Shown one piece after another: positions 1 to 13,897 of a stretch of 64,000 nucleotides of DNA; the first letter of the stretch is position 1; each line of letters begins with the position of its first letter. The translations under genes were made by a program, and so were the position numbers. The stretch spans positions 208,228 through 272,227 of the forward strand of contig LUCM01006349.1 in assembly GCA_008360955.1 (NCBI GenBank), given 5' to 3'. Source of the stretch: Fasciolopsis buskii. Its lineage: Eukaryota; Platyhelminthes; Trematoda; Plagiorchiida; Fasciolidae. The notes below the pieces were generated by a model that saw nothing but the letters and a program-made list of their open reading frames with translations, had not been told where the DNA came from and searched no databases.

Positions 1-1196
1 TTCTTCCATGACATGCACGAATTCAGTTTTATAAATTGTTCAGCTGGTCGACCGTCGAAGTGCATACAAAAAATACCAGTAGCAACACAAACAATTGCGA
101 ATTTTTCATAAATGCAATTCAGTTTGCAAATCTCACGCTTTCACAATACAGAAAAACAGTCCATTCAGCTATCCCATCAAGCTACGTTTTCTATTGTTGG
201 ATTCGTAATTTTCCGTTCGTTATTCGATTCCTGAGGTCGAATTCAATGGCATTATTTACCTGGTTGTCATAGCGATAAACCAAAGTGTACAAATACTTCC
301 ATAGGTTACTTTTTGTTTAGCGTAACGTTCGGAATCTGGTCATTCTTTTGCAAATTTGAAAGAAATCTTATTGGTGTCTGTTATCGGACGTTACCGCCGT
401 CTACCATCTAGTTGGGCTGTTTTGTAAACCTGATTCGTAATGGGCGAAACATTGACTAGTTTCAGTTTTTTTCACAAATCTGTTTAGTGGATGGATGGAC
501 ACCCACATAGATGAATATTGGATACGCCAGATGGGTTGATGATAGTCGTCATTTGCTTTTTCATTCAAATGCTTTATTGAGTCTAGAAAAAATGATATTT
601 CATGTAGAGATTGCTTTTTCAACTGTAATTGCTGCTTTCATACTTCGGTCTGGAGTGGTCTCAGACCAAAAGAATGACATTGTAAATATCCAGCTGCAGA
701 AATCGGTTAGCGACTTTAATTTTTCCTTACCGTTTGCGCCCAGATAACTCTGGACGTTTTTTTCTGAACAGAGGTAATCCAGAAATTTGGTTGTGCAAAC
801 GTCTGAATTGAAGTTATATATATAGGATTTTTTGTTGCAAGTGCCCCTCATGCCATGGTGTCTTCTAATGCGTCTTCAGCAATTAAAAAGATCACACATA
901 ATGAGTATCCACGTGCAAGTCCCGTGATACAATCCAGTACAAATTCGCATTATCCTGTTTTCAGCTTCAGTTTGGGTTTGCACAACCATTAAAAGTGTAC
1001 TAACGTGCTCTGGTTTTGGTCGCTATTTCGCAGCATCATCTACCCAGACAGAAAAAAAAACCAGTGAAAGGTCGGCCGTACAAAAGAAGAAAGGCTTTGA
1101 ATGCAAGAACGCCGGTGACTGAGACAGTGAGCCATATCACCTCGTGTCCCTATAGAACTTATGTGATGGCTGACACCGTAGAAGGGGTATCTCCTT
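1..1196. other. Unassigned intergenic DNA
   Basis: Only short open frames (at most about 108 codons) occur here, on both strands and overlapping one another. None resembles a known family, and no repeat partner elsewhere in the window was found. Confidence 0.5.
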
Positions 1197-1625
1197 AAAT
1201 ATCCTATCAGTAGCTTTGACGCAAAAGTCTTATCCACAAAACAGTGGGGCGTTAATCCAGCACAGAAATTCGGAACAGGCACATGCTTATTACTACCCAC
1301 CCTGTTCGAAGCAATGGGCAAAGCGATCCTGATTACTCTGTTGGACAACCAATGCAGTGTGGGCAATTCATCGGGGTCTTTTTGGTTGAAGACTGTTTAG
1401 ATGTCTAGCCACCTACCAGGAGGTCAACTAGGATTCTCGACCAAAGCCTTTGGTTCTAGCGCAGACCTGCCCACAAGACATCAGGGAAAGGCCTAGTGAA
1501 AACCCATTAGTTATTCTTTCGCTCAATTTCCCGACTGAGCTGCAAGCCAAATCACTCCCTCATCTGGATTACCGGGAGTCTACTTGATCGGGCCTCTGCA
1601 CACTGACCTTCTAGGCGTGATTAGT
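1197..1625 (+). repeat. Interspersed repeat family A, copy 1
   Basis: This stretch aligns colinearly with 42605-43045. Shared blocks include the phrase GTGGGGCGTTAA at the start, a middle block around CAATGCAGTGTGG / CGATGCAGTGTGG, and a long block containing GACAAAGCCTTTGGTTCTAA or its near copy. Both copies end in similar text at CTGACCTTC / TTGACCTTC. Divergence is high, with many substitutions and small indels, so both are old. Copy 2 lies about 0.9 kb upstream of the second RTE relic, so this may be a non-coding 5' part of such an element. That link is inference, and no conserved reading frame is visible. Confidence 0.7.
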
Positions 1626-4600
1626 TGTTCGGTTTGAGATTAGCCATCTTGTTTAGCTCCTTGGGATTACGTAGACAACCAGGAAATAAGAACCATGGCA
1701 ACAAGTGTTCACGAAGCTCAGTCGCTTCCAATAACATTGGACCAACTATACACCACGAATGCGAATTCCTACTAACTAGTACACAGTCTTGTGGTGTGTA
1801 AACAAAACTCGAACATTTCATGAACTGCCTCGGCATTCTCATTGTCTTCAGTAGCCTAGCGTGGATCAGAATCAATCCAGTGCGTACTGTTAATTAGTAT
1901 CCATTTGTTACTACGAGTGGCTGAATTCCGTATAACGATTTCTAGTACCAGTGATAAACTTCTCTCTCATTTCGTTTGCCTTTTCTGTAGAACTCTGTCA
2001 TGGGAACTTCTGAGGTGGCGAATTATGTGTGGCTTGTTTGGAAACATTACGTGTGAGTGTTCTTTTGCTTTTTAGATCGATTTTCTCTTCATTGCAAGTT
2101 AATTACTTGTGATCTTTTGGTTTGAATTCCTCTGAAATTAATAACTGTCGGTTATCTATTGCTCTTCAAGCGTTCTTACTGTAACAAAGCACAAAAACAC
2201 AAGTTGGAAAGCTCAATATCTACCCGTCGAAAGTACTTGAAGTCTATTAACTTGGAGTGTGCCTGCCCTTGGAAAAGCTTTAATTTCACTAAAAAATTGA
2301 AGCCTGTCACCATCCACCATCTCGGAGAGAATAGATGTAGGGATCGTTCAACTCATCATTGGAAGTACGCAGGAACAAAATATTGTACCTGCCAACAAGA
2401 GCTTCATGGTCGTCCTTGACCTTAATGCTCTCAGCTTAGTTCTACCATGGTGGAATTAACAGCTTTTCGAGGCCATTCAGTTATAGCTTATTTTCTGGCC
2501 TTGTCATAATGTAAGTAGGTGCATTTCTACAGTATAATGGTAAGATAGCTTCAAAGTGCTATAGTTCGCCAACATCAGTTGCTCAATTACACACGAACTG
2601 CAGAAAAGCTGGATTAAATTGATGACTTATCGCACTTTATGCTGTTCCAATATGTCGGAAATTCACTATTTTCCATTTCCTCCATATTACAATTTTTGGT
2701 TGCAAATGATCCGTGGATGATGAAACAAGAATTTTACCTTTTTCTTACAACAAAATTGTAGCACTTTACAGTGCAATTTTTTCAGATCAACTTATAATTC
2801 CGATAAAACCCAGGTAACAAACAAATTGGACTCCAGCAGATGGACTTCCGTAGTGAAATCTAAGCCACCATTGCTATTAATTGGAAATTGGGTATACAAG
2901 CATAACCCTGGTGCACCAACATTATGGGCAGTTGGACACGAACATTTGTTCATTTGTTAGACGTACGTCACACGAAAAGTGGTGGTTTCATTCGTGTTGT
3001 AATGCCATACGAAGTCGGCTGGCAAAACTTATCCGAACTATGGATTCAAACGGAGAAGACAAACACGGCCTTCCCATTGCAATTCGAAAACCCATTCGTC
3101 ACATTCGTACACGCAGTCAACGAGTGGTTTATCATTCCGATCTGGCTTTGCCCCGTGCTTACTGGCTATTATGATGACTAGGTCAAGAGTCTAACCGACT
3201 AGAGTAGACACTTACACGGTTAGCTGGAGCTAAATGGTCCAGTACACATTGATTCTTTTGCTCAAGCTTGTCACCTGTGACGTTAGAATACTATCGTGGC
3301 GTTCTTGAATGACTACTGACAATGCACGTGGCTGCATGTGATATACGAATGATACTGCAACATATTGGATGTCGTGTCAACATTTTCATTTCTTGTGAGA
3401 CCTTCTAACTATTTATTACTATTTAATACCATAACACATCCAGCTGTTGCGTGTGACTTCCACCTCTGCTTCGTGTTTGGCTACTAACGGCTCGTTCAGT
3501 AGTGAAAACTAAGATTCTATCAGTGTTTAAAAACCCAGCTTGGCGGCGGAAGAGAACCGAAAGCGGACTATCTACGAGTTATCCAGTGCGAATATTCACT
3601 CGCAAAATAGTGTTAAGAAATAAGTCTGTTTTAAGTGCAGGATTGACTACTTACCATAATTTAGAATACTGCCCCAATTATGCCTTGCCAAATGGAAAGC
3701 AACACCGAATTAATTTGTGGAATGTATAACTAAGATTCAACAGCATATCAAAGGAAGTTGTACACAACACTCTAAGGCAGTACAGTGCATAGGAAAAGTC
3801 CACATCTTAACAATCCATGGACTGCCTCACTCAAGATTATAATCTGTTCTTAATATCCCATCCAGTCATTGTAAAATTTAGTAAAATGGAAACTAGATCT
3901 TATGGTTCCTTGAGATTCTCTAGCTATTTCCAGTTCTGTCGGTCCATTTCAACGAGGGTTTCCTGTCTAATCTTGTACTCCAGGGCAATCGTGGTGCGTT
4001 GTCATTACATTACATTGGCTACTCTAGTTATTTGTTCCGTACTTTTCCCTTGTTTACGTAGAGCTAAGCTAACCATTAGAAGAAATGAGGAATTTCCTGG
4101 CTTATTGTATTTCACCGTTTCAAGTTCTGGTATCTAAGAATCATGGGTGAAAATTTATCGACTTATGTTGTGTTACGCCGGCCGATTATAGATTCGTGAA
4201 AATTCCTGATTGGTTTCAATTCCATACGGTGTATCATAGTTTAAGGCCGTGGATATTTACAAACCCACTTCGTTTTTGCTTTGGCCGACTGCCTTTCGCA
4301 CACCACTCTCAAGGCACAATCCACAGGTCCCGCGGTCGACGTTGCACTCGGGAAGCACCGGGCTCGAGTTTCGCCCCCATTAGGGCTCACCACTGGTGCA
4401 TATCCATCACAGTACGTCGGGTTTGAATCCAGTTCACTTTCCCGCTTGATGGCAGATTCTGATAAAGTACATCACGAGGTCTTCTACGTAAAAGACAGTT
4501 ACTGTCCTTCAGGGTCCATTTCTGCTGAATTTGAAAATCATTTGATTCATCGGAATGAACAGTTTTCTCTCACTGTTGGATTTCGTTACCGTGTCTTGGT

Positions 4601-7600
4601 AAGGGTTACTGATGGCTACGAGACCTTCGGAAATATTTTTCCCGAGTTTATTGGTTGTAGATAAAGTTTTTAGTAGACTTTCCACGAATCAGCGCTTGCC
4701 AGTGAGATAGACCTACCTCGAGCCCATTTACGCCATAAGTTCAGTTTTTGGATGGTAAAAGGGGACTATTTCACTTATCGCATATTTGGAGTACATAAAA
4801 GAACAGCCGATTATTAAAATAACTTACCATTCTTTTATTTTTCTTTCCAGAAGAATGTAATAAATGTGTGAAATATCGTCTTTTCCGGTCGATCACCATG
4901 ATTTTCATGTCTGTTGCTGACACTATTACTAGCCTAAACATCTTATTTTGATTTCATGAGCTGTTTATTTCCGAAACATTTTCCTGATGTTTTCTCATAA
5001 CAAATCATGTAAACTTGCAAATGTTAAGACCGAACAATAAGGAGTGTTTGAAAAAAGGGATAGGTGTTGCAATTCGAGAACATGCAAATTCAAATCTAGT
5101 ATCCGCCTAAAACTCGGTTTATCTGCCGTACTAACATATTGGTAAATTATACTTTATTGAAAGACATCACAGGGAAGGGAAAACAAACTACCCAGCTAGG
5201 TTGTCACCATTAGGAAACTGTGGAAACAGGCCTTGCATGCATGTTTTTGTATCCTCGCTAGGAATTTTAACCAGTGCAAACCTGTCACTCCAAAACTCTG
5301 ACACGCAGTTGAGACGAACTACTTCAAATGGGACCTCATAATCAATAGTCCTTCTGGGCCGACTGTTGAGAGTCTAATAAACTTTAACAGTTCGCATAAC
5401 AGCAGTCATCCACCACTGTTTTTCTGCTGTCGCAGACCGTCACCTAATCAATCGACTTTGTGATGGAAGACTACCAAGTGGGGAATCCAAGTGAATAGAG
5501 AAATTTGACGATGCCCCATGCATTGACTAAACAGGTGGCTGTTTGACTCAATGAATGTCAGTGCACATACTAAAATAGTTGTCATAGTCGATGACGCAAT
5601 CCTCCGTTTCCACACACACTGACAAACTACTAGCCTCTTCAGTCTCAAAGCCCCTGATAGCAACGGGTCACAAAACTTATTTTTTCTTATCTGATCTACA
5701 ATATAGCCCTCAGATTGCTGACGTTCAGTGAGGATTTACTTCTCACCACCCATTACCTGGTTCTTGAGGCACCGAAAACTTTGGCCCTCAGTATTATTCT
5801 ACCTTGGCAATAAAACATGATTTTCTGTCTGTCACTCTACTTCCTTGGTGTCTGCATATATGAAACTTTCCACCCAGGTTAATTTGCTGTATTGTCCACA
5901 ATTTATCGTCTAGTAATTGTAATGTTTTACGTTCAAGGTCGAGAAAATTAAACAAAATGCCTGCATCTCGTGATGACTTCTGCCATAATTATGGCAAATA
6001 GCCTAGCTACCTGAGCTAAGGAAGTAGTAAGAGACAGAAATTTATGACGCAATCATTCATTAAACTTTCAAGCCGGATAGCCCAACGCAGCCATCTACCT
6101 GGAATTTGTTGTTCCCAATTACTAACACGTAGGAAACAGACATAAAATAGCACCTCCACTTTTTCTAATGATGGATTGAACTTTCAAACTGCCTGATAGA
6201 TGTTTGTATGGCCTAGCTCAATGCTGACTGAAGAAAATTATTGTATTCGTCATGCACAGTTTTGATGTTAATATTTTTTATAAAACCTGGGAAATGATTG
6301 CTCTTTAAAACTTCGAATAGATCAATTTTGTTCTCGTTAGTTCACAGTGGTTTGGGGATTCATACCGCCCGAAGCATGGGCTAATTTGCACATCATGGTG
6401 AAAGTCCCCCTAAACATCATAAAGCTTCAAGAATTTTTTGCCAATAGATCAAGTCGGGCATTCTTTGACAGCCGTTGATCAAATTTTTCTGCGAATACAA
6501 AAAAATACGGCCTAAAGATTAGAATACATGAAATGGGATAGTGATGTTGTCGGCCTGGCTATAAGAAGAATTCTGCCGCGAAACCATATTTATACAATGG
6601 AAAACTCCGATAAATTATTGGGCACCGTTGTGGGGATTTGTAACCTTGTCCAAGCTACGGCCGCTTTCGTTCGAACTAACGCTGACGTTAAACGTGCCAC
6701 AAGCAACGTGTTCACAAGCAACCAACACGAAGTTATTTCAGACAGACTGTTCTATATTTAGAACTGGATAGCTTGTGTAAATGTCAGCTCGCAACATAAG
6801 CAAGTTTTCCTTGTTTGCGCAATCAAGACATTTCTCAGAATTCTTCTATCTCAAATGCCTGAAAACTTGGACACTTTTTCCCCAGTAACTCTTATTTTGT
6901 TCATAGGTGAATCGCTGGCGATCAGCTAGTAAACTTTTCACAAATCAGCTTTATTTTCCCCTCCATTTTGCTTGCCTAACTTGTGCTTAAATTTAATTCC
7001 TTTGTTACCTATTCAAAACGAAAGTTTAGCATCTCTCGCGGTTTCAACAATTACTCCGCTTGTGAATAAAATAAAAACATTGTTAGGTGCGCAGAAGCCG
7101 AAATGTGAAATTGGAAGCAATAGCGAAATAACACCATCGTACTTGCCAGTGGTTCTTGTGTGAATGAAACATGTTACTGACCGGTGCAGCAGTCATTTCG
7201 GGTTCCAATGCTGATATCGACTCTGAGTGAAACGTGCGCACGATTTCACAACACCACATATTTTGATAGAGTCGATTTCCCTTCAATATGATTTACTGTT
7301 CATTTTATGAAATTTCTATTCCCTGTGAAACAACCTTTGTCCAGCAAATGGTTTCTATTACCAAGCTGTTTGCGCTGGGGAACGTGAACAAGTTCCCGGT
7401 TAGATGTATTTCGCAGAATGTGGAATAATCTTACCACAAGGTAGCCTTAATCGACCATTCAATATCATTAATGTTAATGTATACCGGACATGTGTGCGTG
7501 TAGAATATTTAGAATTACAGGCCAAATATATCAAACTTGATTTGTTTGTTTTGGATAGAGGAAATTGTCTTTTTATTCTGTTGTGACAGTTCCATAAACC

Positions 7601-7739
7601 ACGAGTGATTGGTTGAAGAAATCCAACGATTGCCTCGTGCGCTATTGTCCGAGGCAGGCCAGTCGATCACAAGCCAGAAATATCAAAACCCCAGCTATCT
7701 GCCTGACTATTCTTCACTGTTTGTCAGCCTATTACCTTA
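1626..7739. other. Unassigned intergenic DNA
   Basis: No recognisable gene. The longest frame is 4281-4664 (+, 127 codons) and there are two overlapping frames at 2881-3181. None shows a known motif, splice-site framing or homology I can name. This is most likely non-coding DNA or very old transposon debris. Confidence 0.45.
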
Positions 7740-7885
7740 TTCTTAATTTTCCAGCTGTTCTGCTTCTTGTCTCTTTTCTCAGTGGAGGGCATTGTGAAGT
7801 AGCAATGAAAACCTGAACACTTTGGTGCAAGATTAGTGGCTGAAATACTCAACCGAACTGAACTTTCGTTGAACTGAACTGAACC
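7740..7885 (+). repeat. Possible orphan LINE 3' end
   Basis: The segment holds GGTGCAAG followed by text like 'attagtggctg' and then a run of AACTGAACT-type units. A similar arrangement (CTGGTGCAAGTTCATTGG, then AAATGAAC) closes the RTE relic at about 25610-25650. The match is short, so an orphan 5'-truncated RTE tail is a guess. Confidence 0.3.
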
Positions 7886-10006
7886 CTGTCGTCAAATCAC
7901 AGTGCATTAAGGAAAACTTTAAGGGATCATCAATAAGATGAATTAACTGAAGCATCCAAGTTCATGCTAAAAGCGTCTGAGAAACAGATGAATCACCTCT
8001 GACAATGAGTTGTTGCAAAATTGCATGGACGTTCTGCTCAAAAACAATATCAACATTGGGATGGGAAACAAAAGATGCAATCGCCAGTAACATGCTCTAT
8101 TCATGCGATGATCAGTGGCAGGCACGATGCTCTTATTCGAAATTGTTTTTCGTTTTCCGTTAAAATTTTATCTTCCTAAAGTTGTAAAATCACGGTTTGA
8201 TTTTTTCCCATGGGGGTTCTAGTAAGAATACCTAGAAGAGATTTTGGGCCTTATTCGGAAGAGGGAGTTATTGCCTAATATTATGAATATTGGGTATGAG
8301 AAAATTGTTATACATGTGGATGCTAACGACTTACGTTTATGCGAGTGCAAAAGGTTGTTTCCCAATCTGACCTGACTCGCTTCTGCAGCATTACATGTCG
8401 AATCTGAGACCGATATACTTGATAAATAACCAGGCGATCCATCCTTTGCCGTTATACTATTTATGTTGTGACGCTTATAATCGTATTGTAGGATAAATAG
8501 CAAAAAATCAGCGGTTCGGCAGCATCTTGGGTTAACTTAATTACATTTCGGTCTTTCAGTTGTTCCTTTCCAGCTTTCCATCAACATTTAATGTGTTTTC
8601 CAAGGTAATAATTAGTTCTATCTCGCTTATTTGCATATGGAGAAGTTCTGATGCCTGGATGTCTAAAACTGAGCGAAAAGCCATTAGAATCATCAATAAT
8701 AACAGTCGGGTTGGGCGAGTATTTAGAACGGGTACATCAAGTGTGCTTATCTAAAATTAATTAGCATCACTCATAAAAGAGTGATCGGAACACGTGTTCG
8801 GTTTAGACGGTCGTCCATGTACGTTGGATGCTCGGAATTGTAATCGGGTCTGTAATTTGCATCATACTTATTCCTTCTCATGGCATCAGATCTAGACAAC
8901 TAAAAGGTTTTCATCGCCAAATTAACATTATTGGATCGTAAAAACGGACGTTAGGATCGACAGAAACCTAAGTAAATGTATACCATTTTCACTGCTCTTG
9001 CCTTGCCATTTTGTATCCGAATGAAGTGTCAGTGTGGCTATTTTAGTAACATTTAGGTGTGGCATGCTCATCTGCATGAAAACACATGGTAGGTAATGCG
9101 CTGTGCACCAGGAAAACGATAACTAACATATTTTCTCGGACTTCCGGATTTCGCTCACTTGCGCTGCATAAAGTGAAAAGTCAATCTCATATGAAATAAT
9201 TCTGACACAAAGCCTGTTCAGAGTGATTCATGACTACGTAGTTTACCGTACCCGTATACCAGCATCTCCTTCACCGCTTGCAATGTTAGTGCTTTACAGG
9301 ACGCTTCTCTCCTTCTACTCCTCGTTCACACAAGTCTTACAAAACACTATCGCACCTGCTCTTTAATGCCTGAACGATGTTGATCAGCGCTTTTCTGGTT
9401 GTCGGTCGCCAGTGCACTGCTGGCATAATTTAAGGACAATTATCCGAGACCGAGGTTCGCTCGGATGTTTTGAATAAAACTTGGTGGTAACCAAAAATGA
9501 TTTGTCTGGCTTCGAAATCTTTCAAATATCAAAGCGTACTACATTTATAAATATTTAGGAACAAGCTCTGTTTGGGATCTTGCAGACAAAAATATAAAGC
9601 ACAATCAGAGCCGCTCACTTATTGTGGTGCAAAACGAGAAAGTATTCGGTAGTTATCAATTTGAAAGCCATCCATTGTTTTCATCTCTAATCAGTAGTTG
9701 CATCTGTTGGTAATCAGCAAACACCCTTTTTCACCAGCTCTGTCAGGAACACCCAACCGACCACGAATCCCATTTTACTAGGGAAGACTTACGGTAATTA
9801 TAGAAACAACTATCGCATAGCCGAGCCTGTTCTGTTGTCATTTATTTCATCGGTTTTCGAGTCTGATCGGTTTCCCTGTTAGTTTGCTTTCATCTCCCAA
9901 GGTGGTTAATTTGTCTTGCCGTGAGAAGTGCACCTTTCGTGATAAATCCCTGACACACACTACATTATCACATCCGTTTTCTCTAGCCGGAGCCTTTTCG
10001 TTCTGA
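7886..10006. other. Unassigned intergenic DNA
   Basis: Nothing recognisable. The frames present (for example 8219-8503 minus, 94 codons) have no family signature. Confidence 0.45.
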
Positions 10007-10577
10007 TTAATCAGAATTCAAAACTGCTAGTAAATATCCTTTAGAAATTTCTAAAATACGACAGAGAAGTTGCGTGACTGATGGAGTAGAATTCAGGCAG
10101 TTTCAAACTTGACGAATATCGGACATGAGATAAGTCCTTGTCGTCCAGTCTCAACTCGATGACGGTTGGTGGCTGGCAGACAGTGGAATAGCTCGCTCTT
10201 ATTTTGGCTGATCTATGGGGAAGTTTTCACCACTTGGCACAAGAAAACGGACCCAGCTCAAATTCATCAGTTGCCACTTGACTCTCAAAGTCTGTCATTG
10301 AGAGAGCGCTGGTAACCAATGAAACAGTTTTTCTTTGCAGCAGATAATAATAAAAGCTCCTCGTCACAATGTTGCCAATAACACGACTAGGTAAACTATT
10401 TGCACCCGGGGATGTTTTATAATGAGAACGCTTCGGGCACTTGCCGTCTGCGGACTTATATCCGATATTCGTCAAGTTTGAAACTGCCTGAATTCTACTC
10501 CATCAGTCACGCAACTTCTCTGTCGTATTTTCGAAATTTCTAAAGGATATTTACCAGCAGTTTTGAATTCTGATTAA
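10007..10577. mobile_element. MITE with about 113-bp terminal inverted repeats and TTAA flanks
   Basis: The left arm begins at 10011 with TCAGAATTCAAAACTGCT. The right arm, read on the minus strand from 10573, begins TCAGAATTCAAAACTGCT as well. The arms match over about 113 bp with two mismatches (10011-10123 against 10573-10461), then continue for about 15 bp after a 5-bp indel. TTAA stands directly outside both ends (10007-10010 and 10574-10577), as expected for a target-site duplication. The centre (about 10138-10451) has no transposase-like frame; an 82-codon minus frame there overlaps the arm. Length (about 563 bp) and structure fit a non-autonomous DNA transposon. TTAA duplication is the hallmark of piggyBac, but the TCAG terminus is not the usual CCC, so a three-base TTA/TAA (PIF/Harbinger-type) target is an alternative. 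Confidence 0.85.
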
Positions 10578-13500
10578 AGGTTCTTGAATCCTTTAGGTAT
10601 TTTAAAACATTCTCATAGACATTAACTTTATCACACACTAGAGAGAAAGCACTTGGATTTTTCGAAATACGCACATATTTCCATTCTTCTTTTACGTAAC
10701 CTATTACAACTTTTGCCAAGCATTTGGTTTACCATTTTATCTCCAACCTCAATCTCGTCTTCCCATTCTTGTATCATCCGGCTATTAGGCAAGCCCTTTG
10801 ATTGGCTACGCTACAATTCCATTCCTGGTAGGTATTCGTGACTTGTCCATCTCGGGACAAACCGTCAGGTTTTGCGGCCATGTGAATACAGGGATGCGTT
10901 TCTTTCATCCGCGATAACTGATTGGGCCGTAAACTTCACCGCACAACAGTAGGTTACGTTCTCCGTTAACTGCTTACTGCTTACGAGTTTTCGAATTGTA
11001 AAAAGTGAAAAGTGGGAAGCACTGCCGCTGAAACTGAACCAAAACTTAATTGAAATGTATTGTAACAAATTAAAATATGACGCCTGGCGTTGCACACTGA
11101 CAGAACTTGCTGAATGTCATTGGTAGGTGACAATTAAAAATAAGTTTACGGAAGAAATAGTCGGACACTGCAAATCCCCTAATTTTATTATCATGCACAT
11201 TCCCTCACTCTGAATGGCTGAAACTCAGTTTGAATAGTGAGACATCGTTAGTTTTGTGCAAACTATTACGTGCGCCACGTTGTTACGAAGTTTATTGAAT
11301 GTTGTTCGGGTAGTACGGACAGGAGGCACAGATTACGAGATGCAAGCATTTCTGTTAATATTCTCAATCGCTAGCTATAATCACCCTATCATTCAAGGGT
11401 GATCATCTATTGAACCGAATTAGCCACAAACCTTAAGTGTACGCTAAGGCGTATCTACTTTTCTGTTGAATTGAACATTCTACACCCTACCAAGGGACTA
11501 AATCTCAACCGACAATCCAATAATGTACCCAGTCTGAATGCCGCTCATATAGTTTGCCGGTTCACCTGGAGCTGTGGTGACACATAAATTGACAGAACGC
11601 ATCGGTTCCTCTGTCAACGGGTGGGAGACCATATGCCAAAGCGGTTAGTAGAAAAATGACTCACCCTTCACCCGAACAAAAAGCTAACGCGAGGAACTCA
11701 GTCTCGTCAATCGACCAAGTATTCCAGTGGTTTTACGGAAAAGTAACCCAAGATTGTTGGCCTTTTGTGAGGCTTTATCTATCAACAGACTGAAGCTACC
11801 ATTAAGTGCACAAAAACTGTTGACCCACAATGTGTGCCCGGCCTGGCGTCAGCTACTCGGCTATCGCCAACCATTTTCCTGAGTTTGTTTACGCTGTTGG
11901 TTTTTCGTTGTGTCCGTCCTTGTCTCCTTCTAACGTGAATTAACATGTTTTACGTGCGCGAAGATTAAAAGAAATGCTTACATGTTCCAATTTATGCATT
12001 CTGCTTGTTCTATTCAAATTAACGAAGGAGACTAACTGCTTTCAATATCGTTCGTCAGTTGTGGCTACTTTTTTGATGCCGGTTAGTCATGAAACGTGCA
12101 AGCAAATGAGGCGTAGCGAAAACTGACCTTAAAAAGACTCCAAATTAGTAGAAACTACTCCTTTCATTCTAAGCTTCCACAATTTAGTACCTGTTGTTTT
12201 TGCACGTCATTTAGAAATAAGTGAAACAAATCTATTATCCACAATGTTGATACTGAATCCCTTTCCATAACAGGTCGTAAATATATGTTTCAAACAATAT
12301 GAATTATAAAGTTTTCTATGCCAAATGGATACGTTACTTCTTAGAGCATTTGATAATGCTATCTGCCTGTTACTCCCATTACTACTAGGCAAACCATACA
12401 GTTAATTCATTCTAACTATTGTATTTTTGGTCCTAGTCCTTGAATGATGCTTGCTTATTAAATTGGCTGGATGTGTAAATGACGTCGCACGGTACTTTTA
12501 ATGTTACTGATTATGTTCACTTTCGAAGTAGAATATGGGTGGTTAAAGAAACATACCTTAGGATTGCGTTTTCACACTAGAACTACACAGTTTTGATTTT
12601 AATTGAATGATTAATGCGTACATATTTATGTATAAACGGATCCATAACTAGGGATACTTGTCTTATACCTTTATAGAAAAGCAGCACATATATCTAGCCG
12701 ACAACATGAGATTCATCTAAACGAATAACAATGATGGCGCTCCTCAGTCAGCTTAAGGACGAATTTAAGTGGCAAGTGTAGCCTGGAAGCTCGTGTGACT
12801 GGGACAATCCGGAATTTAACAATCCTGTCACTGGTTGGGAACGTGACACCGTAGAGTAAAAAAGGACTGACGAATAAAGGGGTTCATGTAACTAGTCGTG
12901 CGCTTAATGAGGAACCGGTGTCGTTTCCAGACCGAGCAAACCAGTCTCCAAGGATTACTCATGCAAAAAGACACGTACTAACGTGCCAATGATCCCGAAA
13001 GCAAGGACAATGTGATCACTCCTCAAGAAAATCCGTGGTTGTGATAAGTTAGTGCTGGCCCCAAATGGAGCCGTTGTCACTTTGACAGTGGTCGGGTCCC
13101 GTCGTCATTGTGGCCAGTCGTTAACTGGTTTTCTGCCGGCGATCATTATGGTGTCGCTTACCGTTTGGCTGTCATCGTTCCTCGTGTCGCATCTGTTAGT
13201 CCTCGGTTGCCGTCTGTCTTTTTGGTTCAGCTGCGATGGTAGTGGAAAAGTGAGTTTATGATCGTATTGTTTCCACTACCGTTAAATAGTCCACTGGTGG
13301 TTCACATTTGCCTTTCGCAAACAGGTTATGCATGAAAACATATACCCCGTTGTCGATGTAGTTAGGGCGCTGGAAATGAGTCACTTAATCACATAGGTCG
13401 CATTGCACCCTGTAGAGGTAATGGATTTTGACTTGATTTGTCCATTAACTTAGTCAAGTGCCAACACACTGAGGCGACATTGTATCGATTACGACACTTG

Positions 13501-13860
13501 TGAGCAAAAACGTCGTATGAGAAACTCGATGAACTATGCTAGACAAAATCAGCCAGCAGAAGAATCGACTTGTGAGTGAAGATCATTGGAGACCAATATA
13601 AACAATTCGATTTTGGCTAAAAATTTTCTCTGCTAAACTTGGTTTTTCTGGATTGGGTTAGCAAGAACGGGAAATGGCGGTCGCCAGAAAGAATCGATTG
13701 GGGATTTCCCTCCGAGGTAATGCAGACATTTCTTCTTCCGTTTCAAAACACACCCATCACGTCACTCATTTCACGTTCATGTCTAGATATTTCAGTCGGC
13801 GAAATGCTGTATCTGTCGCACGTTCGTCATCACAACCCTAAGGGCTCATGGGTGGGTGAC
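10578..13860. other. Unassigned intergenic DNA
   Basis: No gene family or repeat partner recognised. Short frames only, at most 76 codons. Confidence 0.45.

Positions 13861-13896
<36 letters not shown>
13861..13896 (+). repeat. (TGA)12 microsatellite
   Basis: Twelve perfect TGA units in a row, 36 bp, in non-coding DNA. Confidence 0.98.

Positions 13897-13897
<1 letters not shown>

Noticed and set aside
4281..4664. 127-codon plus-strand frame
   Set aside because: No recognised domain, overlapped by another frame, no flanking splice sites that would join it to anything.
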